Shown here piece after piece: positions 58,408 through 64,000 of a DNA stretch of 64,000 bases. Below the pieces are notes generated by a model. It worked only from the letters and a program-made list of their open reading frames with translations. It did not search any database and was not told the origin of the DNA. The stretch's first letter is position 1, and every line of letters begins with the position of its first letter. Source of the DNA: Hedera helix (Eukaryota; Streptophyta; Magnoliopsida; Apiales; Araliaceae); contig OX359266.1 of NCBI GenBank assembly GCA_947179155.2, positions 43,382,039 to 43,446,038 of the forward strand. The letters run 5' to 3'. The translations under genes were made by a program, and so were the position numbers.

Positions 58408-60922
58408 GTCAGCGTATTAAATTTTAACTCAATTTATGTTCTTTTTAATTTAACTAGAAAATATAACACTAAATTATTGTTAAGAGTATCAAATATTTAA
58501 TAAGTTATTTAAAACTACATTTTAACTTTTTATTGAAGTATTTAATAACTGATCAATTAGTTGTAATTTTTTTTATTCATATATAATAATATTAATTGTA
58601 AATTTTTTTTGACATTTGTCTAAGATGAGGAAGGAAAGGGGGGGAAAAGAGGAGGAAAACAGTGATTGTAAATTAATGGTATTATGTGTTAGAATTAATA
58701 AAATATCTAACATGCGCGAATGTGATGTCTCTGATGAAGGTTAAAATATGAATTGTGGGATGAGTAAAATACTTATGCATGGAACTGATGGAAGTAGACC
58801 TATCTTTAAACGTTGTGTCGGAGAAACCATCATATGTCATCTCATTCGTACGTAAAATTATTGCATGCAAGGCTCGCCTCCTCCCTCAGCTCTCGCTCCC
58901 TCTATTTCCTCCTCTTTCTGAAAAATTATTTCATGTTTTGAGAGCAAATAAAAAATAAATTTTCTCTTCTCATATATTTATGAATTTTATCACAAACGAA
59001 CTTTACATATATATAAAAAAGGATCTTTTTAGCATGTGCCTTTAGGGTACATGCTAAGCGCGAAAAATAAGGGTAAATTTTATTTGTTTATATATTTAAA
59101 CGGAATTCATTACATGGAATCCACTAGTATATTATTTTTTTATACATTAAATTCAATACAAATACATAAATAAATATTATTATGCATTATTTTCAACGCT
59201 TAAAACGTGTCTTTAGAACACATTCGAAAAAAATTCATATAAAAAAAAAAAATATATTATTCATTTATCTCTGAATATAGGACAATCTCTCCCTCTCTCC
59301 TCTCTTTCTATCGCTGTTAGCAATTATGTGAAAAGTGTACGGATGGCAACATCTTGTATTAAAATAATCATTTGTCAGTTCACTTGCTCCAAAATAATGT
59401 ACTTAGTATACTTATGAATGCTACTAGCTCGTTTGTATGTGTGTATATATATGTAAAATAAGAAGGGAGGTGTCACACAATTATAAATAAGATAAATATA
59501 TGCACATAAAAATTAAATATAAAATTAATTTTAGTTATGAAAAATATGTATATAACATAAATTTTAATATAGGCCTATAAACACACTTTTTTTTAATAGT
59601 TAAAATTAATATGATATTTAATTTTTATGTACCTAAATTTATCCTTATAAATAATCATCATATATGTGCTTGGAGTTGATATTTAAACATAAAAGCTTTT
59701 TGTGACTCTCCTAATATCTATTTAACTTTTTATTTGTAATGTTCTTTTCAGTAATTTTCACAATTTATTTTAATTTATAAATTATTATCAGTCAAATATC
59801 TTCATAATTTATATCAATTTAATTTTTAACTTAACTTAATCCTGAATCCTAGTACATTTAAATTGTTCATGCTTCATCCTCTTCTTCTTCTTCACATATA
59901 AATTCTTTATAAATGATTTTTTGTTTATTTGTTAAAAAGATGGAGTGTCGTATAAACTTGGGTATTTAATTCGTCTAGATCACATCAATGACTATTAAAA
60001 ATAAGGGACATTGGCCACTTATATGGGCAAAAACAAAAAAATAATATGTAGAACTAATATAATACTCACCGGTCTAAAATTATAGATATTTTTTGACTTT
60101 TTAAAATTAATTTATAAAATCTTAAATTTAAAATTTTATTTTATTTCATTCATGTTTTGTAAGTAAGAAATATTGTTTCAATTACTACACTTTAGCTAGT
60201 ATAAAATAATTATATTTATTTATACTAAAATTAAATAAGTTAGTGTCAGTGTAAATTAAAATTATATACATTAACAAACAAAATTGGAAATATAGCCAAC
60301 CAATGGTATAATCACAAATAATTAAACAAATAGGATAATGATATTTTTTTATTTAAGAAAGTGAGACATGATGACTTATTATTTTCGCCGGCCTTGTGTA
60401 GTTTAAGTGTTTAACACAACTTCGACAATAGTCAATAGCATCCATCCGTGCAAGGGCAGACACAAAAAATTTATGAAAAGGGCATAATTTTTTAATTAAA
60501 TAAAAATAATAAGATTATTATCTGTGTGACCTCGTTACACAAAACTAATTTTATTTATTTTAGGTATAAATATAATCATGTAATGTTATTTTACATTTAT
60601 AATTAAATATAATAAATTATTAATTTAATAATTGTGTCACGTAATAAAATTATAATAACAAATTTGATAATATTACGTCATCTTATACCTTAATCCTTAT
60701 CATATAAAAAATGACAAATAAGACTTGTTTAATATTATGAAAGAGAGCGAATTAATAAAATTTACTAAATATAAATTTAAAAAATATATCAAAATTATTA
60801 TAAAAATTATTATTTTTAAATCAACAAATCTTTTTTTTAAGAGATGCACTTTACTTTAACATCCTTCTGTTAACAAAGAATTACAAAAAATTAAGAGGGG
60901 CACCCCCTCTCTTGCCCACAGG
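58408..60922. other. AT-rich intergenic DNA, no gene
   Basis: Low-complexity AT-rich sequence. A short imperfect palindrome (tagcatgtgcctttagggtacatgcta, 59031-59057) may mark an old MITE. No believable coding frame. Confidence 0.55.
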
Positions 60923-61499
60923 TAAAGGTGTACACGGTCGATTTGGTCGGTTTTTTGGGGAAAAAAATAACCTAACCATTTAAGTCGGTTATAAAGAATT
61001 AAAAATCAAAATCGCCCAAATTTTTACATCGTAATCGGTTATCGGTTTATTCGGTTTCGGTTAAATTGATCGGTTTATTCGGTTCCGTAATTGATAATTT
61101 GATATTTATTATATTGCCAATTTTTCATAATAATTAATAAATCACAAACTCAATAACTAGTAATTATAATAGAAGTTCTCTAAATCCGAAAAATAAAAAT
61201 CACCTAACTCACTCACTAGGATGGAAGTTTTGCAAATTCGTCACAATAAAACATATAATAAATATATAATTATATAAAATAAATATTTATTAAAAAAATA
61301 TGTAAATTATATTATAATTTTAAATTGTTCGGTCGGTTTCGGTTTTTTGAGAAGTCAAACCAAATCGGCCAAACTAATTTCGGTTTTTTAGTTTTATAGT
61401 GTTCGATTTTTTGGTTTTATATTTTTCGATTTGAAATAGTAACGGTTTGGTTTAATCCGATCGATTTTTTGACTTTAATCAATTTTGTGTACACCCCTA
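60923..61499. mobile_element. hAT MITE (577 bp)
   Basis: The ends are inverted (TAAAGGTGTACAC and, reversed, TAGGGGTGTACAC). The flanking octamers CCCACAGG (60915-60922) and CTCACAGG (61500-61507) match at seven of eight bases, an aged hAT duplication. Subterminal TCGGTTT-rich repeats occur at both ends. There is no coding capacity. Confidence 0.85.
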
Positions 61500-62377
61500 C
61501 TCACAGGCCATAACAACTGACTGATTTCATCCTTTTTCTGGGGTGTAGTGTAGGTAGTAGCATGTGGATTTGCTTATGCCAAACCGCTTGCGCCGTATAC
61601 CGGCGCTTTACTACTCACCAGTAGCATAGAGACAAAAGTAATAAGATACTGAAAGCAGTGGCATTAATTTATACCACCAAAAATATTTCTTCTTATTGTA
61701 TAAAAGTTGAAAAAACAATTTTTTTTTATTAGGACAAAAAAATCCTAACGTAAATGAGAAATATTACCCATTTGCCACATAAATTTATCTCCATCCGTCA
61801 ACTAATTGAGTAATGACATTACAATCATGTATATTTCTAAAAACGTAATTTACTTTGCAAGCTGACAAAAACAAAATTACCTCAAATTTATTAAGTTTTT
61901 TCGTATTGTAGGACTTATTGTGAGATTTGTATATTCATTTATAATATTAAGATATTTAAAAATTATTGAGATTATTACACTTTTTCTAATTTAAATTATA
62001 ATATTATTATTGACTTTTAAAAATCAATTTGATATATCTTTAAACTCAAAAATAAGATAATTTATTAAAAAGTAAACTTGACAATGCATACTTTTGAATT
62101 TTTTTGTAATATTCATAATTATATTTACTAAAATTAAAAAAAATATATATGTCAATTTTGAGTTTAAAAATATCATTGATTAATTTAAAAAAATTAATAA
62201 TGAAAGAATATAATTTATTGTACTTATATATAAATGTCTCTCAAGATATAGATCATGCTTATAAATATTTCACAAATACAATGATTTCTTTTAAGGTCAC
62301 TTGATCACAAGTTACACATAATAATTGTTGTAATTTTCACTGTCATAATCTATATTATATGCAATTGTGCATATGAG

Positions 62378-62409
<32 letters not shown>

Positions 62410-62747
62410 AATACTCCTTAATCCAAAATTCTAATCATGTTATTTTATAATTTTAATATAAATTTGTAGTTTTAATTTTAAAATAGACAAAAATAAAAAT
62501 TATATTTTTAATTAAGAAACGAGTAGGAGTATATGTATACACAAGACTGGGGGATAATGTTCGATGGCATTGCAGTAATAATATAATATAGAAGTAGGCA
62601 AAATTGGCATTCCAAAAATAAGCAGCTCATTCCCAAAACCACTAGCTTTTCCCACAGGAAATAAATCTGGCCGCCAAATGGGCGTCTGTTTTCGTCAAAC
62701 TTTGTGCTCTCTCACTCCTACTCACAGCTCCCATTTCTCTCTCTTCC
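61500..62747. other. AT-rich upstream region of the wound-induced gene
   Basis: Contains an (AT)n/(AC)n repeat at about 62380-62408 and presumably the promoter of the gene at 62890. No coding frame is credible. Confidence 0.5.
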
Positions 62748-62757
62748 TATATATAAG
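62748..62757 (+). promoter_or_regulatory. TATA box of wound-induced gene
   Basis: TATATATAAG preceded by a pyrimidine-rich stretch (ctctctcttccta). It lies about 140 bp before the ATG, giving a leader of about 110 bp. Confidence 0.65.
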
Positions 62758-62889
62758 TACTTCAAACGCAGTGTATCATCAAATCATCTCCAACAAAATC
62801 ACAAGTCTTCAAATTAAAGGTGATTATCTCCCTTTTGAGGTCTCAAAATCAAGATCAAAGATAATTTGTGGAAGAATTGAATTATTAGA

Positions 62890-63165
62890 ATGAATATGGC
62901 AACAAGCAGATCATGGATTGTGGCAGGAAGCGTTGGGGTAGTGGAGGCATCTAAAGATCAAGGATTTGCGAGATGGAATTACGCCCTCAGGTCCATCCAA
63001 CAACATGCCAAATCCAATATCCGGTCCGTTTCTCAGGCCAAAAAACTCTCTTCTCCGGCGACGGTTCCTAAGACAATAGAGCAGGAGAAGGCAAAGTTAA
63101 AGCAGCAGCAATCGGAGGAGTCTCTGAGAAAAGTCATGTACCTCAGCTGTTGGGGTCCTAATTAA
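62890..63165 (+). CDS. Wound-induced polypeptide (DUF3774 family), 91 aa
   Basis: Small plant-specific proteins of this family are induced by wounding, hypoxia and other stress; their biochemical role is poorly known. The single-exon frame of 91 residues matches the family length. Landmarks are WIVAGSVGVVEASKDQG (about 9-25), RWNYALRSIQQHAKSNIRS (about 28-46), a Lys/Gln-rich linker, and the diagnostic end SLRKVMYLSCWGPN. The ATG at 62890 is used; a second ATG two codons later is possible. A TATA box lies 140 bp upstream. No defects are seen. The family often forms tandem clusters, so neighbours may lie beyond the window. Confidence 0.93.
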   Translation: MNMATSRSWIVAGSVGVVEASKDQGFARWNYALRSIQQHAKSNIRSVSQAKKLSSPATVPKTIEQEKAKLKQQQSEESLRKVMYLSCWGPN

Positions 63166-64000
63166 CCCTCCTAACTCCTATTTCTAGCTTAATATGTGAA
63201 TTATTACTACAAATTAGAATACGTATCAAGTACTTTTTGATCCTACTATTTCTTCTCTCCCATATTATTACACTACTTTGTGAATTTTAAAAACTGTGTT
63301 TTGGGAAAAGGAGGAGAGAGAGATACAGTAAAGACCACAATATAAGGAAAATTTTAAATTTATTTGAAAAAATTACCTGTTAATCTTATCGATAAAAAAG
63401 ATGAAAGAATACAATTACCTATTTTAACCTCATCATTGTAGTAATGCACGATCTTATACCTTAGGGAGGACTTATAAATACAATGAAAAGTGTCTCACTT
63501 TTCCATCATTTTTTCTCTTTTATATAAACAATAGCTAACAAAAGCTTAAAATTTTATATCTTAAATATTTATTCTGTTTTAAGAAACAAGAACAACATAA
63601 TGTTAAGATCTTAAATTTTCAGAATGATATAATTACATTACATTATGGAATATAGTTCTTGTAATTGATTATGTTATAAAATATCATTTTTTAAAAATTT
63701 AAAACTCCTAACATTACTTATCGCAAAAAAGTTAAATTTCTCTCCTCTTAAATTCCCAAACAATTAAAATAAGATTTTCCTTTTCTCCAAAATTTATGTT
63801 CTTTTCTCTTAAATACATAATCAAAAAGTAAAAGCTTAACAAACGCTGTGCACCTGCGGCACACATGTTGTAATATTTCATGTGTAATTCATAGTATATT
63901 ATTAAACTTAAGGCTAAAATTAAGAAAGCGCAATATATGAAAGTTTTTATACCTTATTATTAATTTCAAAAATAAAATTTTAATTCTTAGAAAACTTATG
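63166..64000. other. 3' flank of wound-induced gene, no further gene
   Basis: Includes the 3' UTR and AT-rich intergenic DNA to the window end. No coding frame or transposon end is recognised. Confidence 0.55.

Noticed and set aside
62678..62893. A 71-residue frame just before the wound-induced gene
   Set aside because: It spans the TATA box and leader of that gene and has no recognisable features; its short overlap with the real start codon is incidental.

Overview
The window is nuclear DNA from a flowering plant, almost certainly a eudicot. It is AT-rich, genes carry short exons with GT/AG introns, and the recognisable proteins are plant families: thylakoid formation 1 (THF1), cellulose synthase-like D5 (CSLD5), a plant cluster-II diacylglycerol kinase (DGK) and a wound-induced DUF3774 polypeptide. 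I cannot name the species; an asterid is a guess from protein style only.

Layout. 1-10.2 kb is a gene pair: the 3' half of a DGK gene (+, last five exons, 609-4113) converges on a complete five-exon THF1 gene (-, 10200-4860, 302 aa). 10.2-13.4 kb is AT-rich intergenic DNA with one small possible ORF. 13.4-30.4 kb is a nest of Ty3/gypsy chromovirus (Tekay/Del-like) retrotransposons. The outer element is on the minus strand and carries gag-pol with three in-frame stops. It is split by a recent plus-strand non-autonomous relative with two 3,442-bp LTRs, only 281 bp between them, and a perfect 5-bp target duplication. 30.4-33.15 kb is a large foldback-like inverted repeat. 33.15-40 kb is a mosaic of decayed elements: a minus-strand chromovirus 3' end joined to the 3' half of a Tat-lineage element (integrase, spliced-looking antisense gene, tandem repeats, polypurine tract, LTR).

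40-49.4 kb holds the remains of a K+ efflux antiporter (KEA4/5/6-type) gene on the minus strand. One exon is split by a 2.19-kb solo LTR (target duplication ACCAA). The first exon is split by a 2.1-kb hAT-type element (target duplication GTCCACCA), which itself carries an exon fragment of an FLX-like coiled-coil gene. A second Tat 3' end sits in the middle. Divergent to this pseudogene is an apparently intact four-exon CSLD5 gene (50158-54198, 1,154 aa).

Downstream of CSLD5 are a Tat 5' LTR with its primer site and a 3.2-kb solo LTR of the Tekay-like family. About 4 kb of AT-rich DNA with a 577-bp hAT MITE follows, and then a small intact wound-induced-polypeptide gene (62890-63165).

The host genes do not form one pathway: THF1 acts in chloroplasts, DGK in lipid signalling, CSLD5 in Golgi polysaccharide synthesis at cell division, and the small protein in wound/stress response. 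The notable content is the layering of transposons, including gene capture, gene dismemberment, a trans-mobilised mini-element and regulatory-looking LTR arrays.
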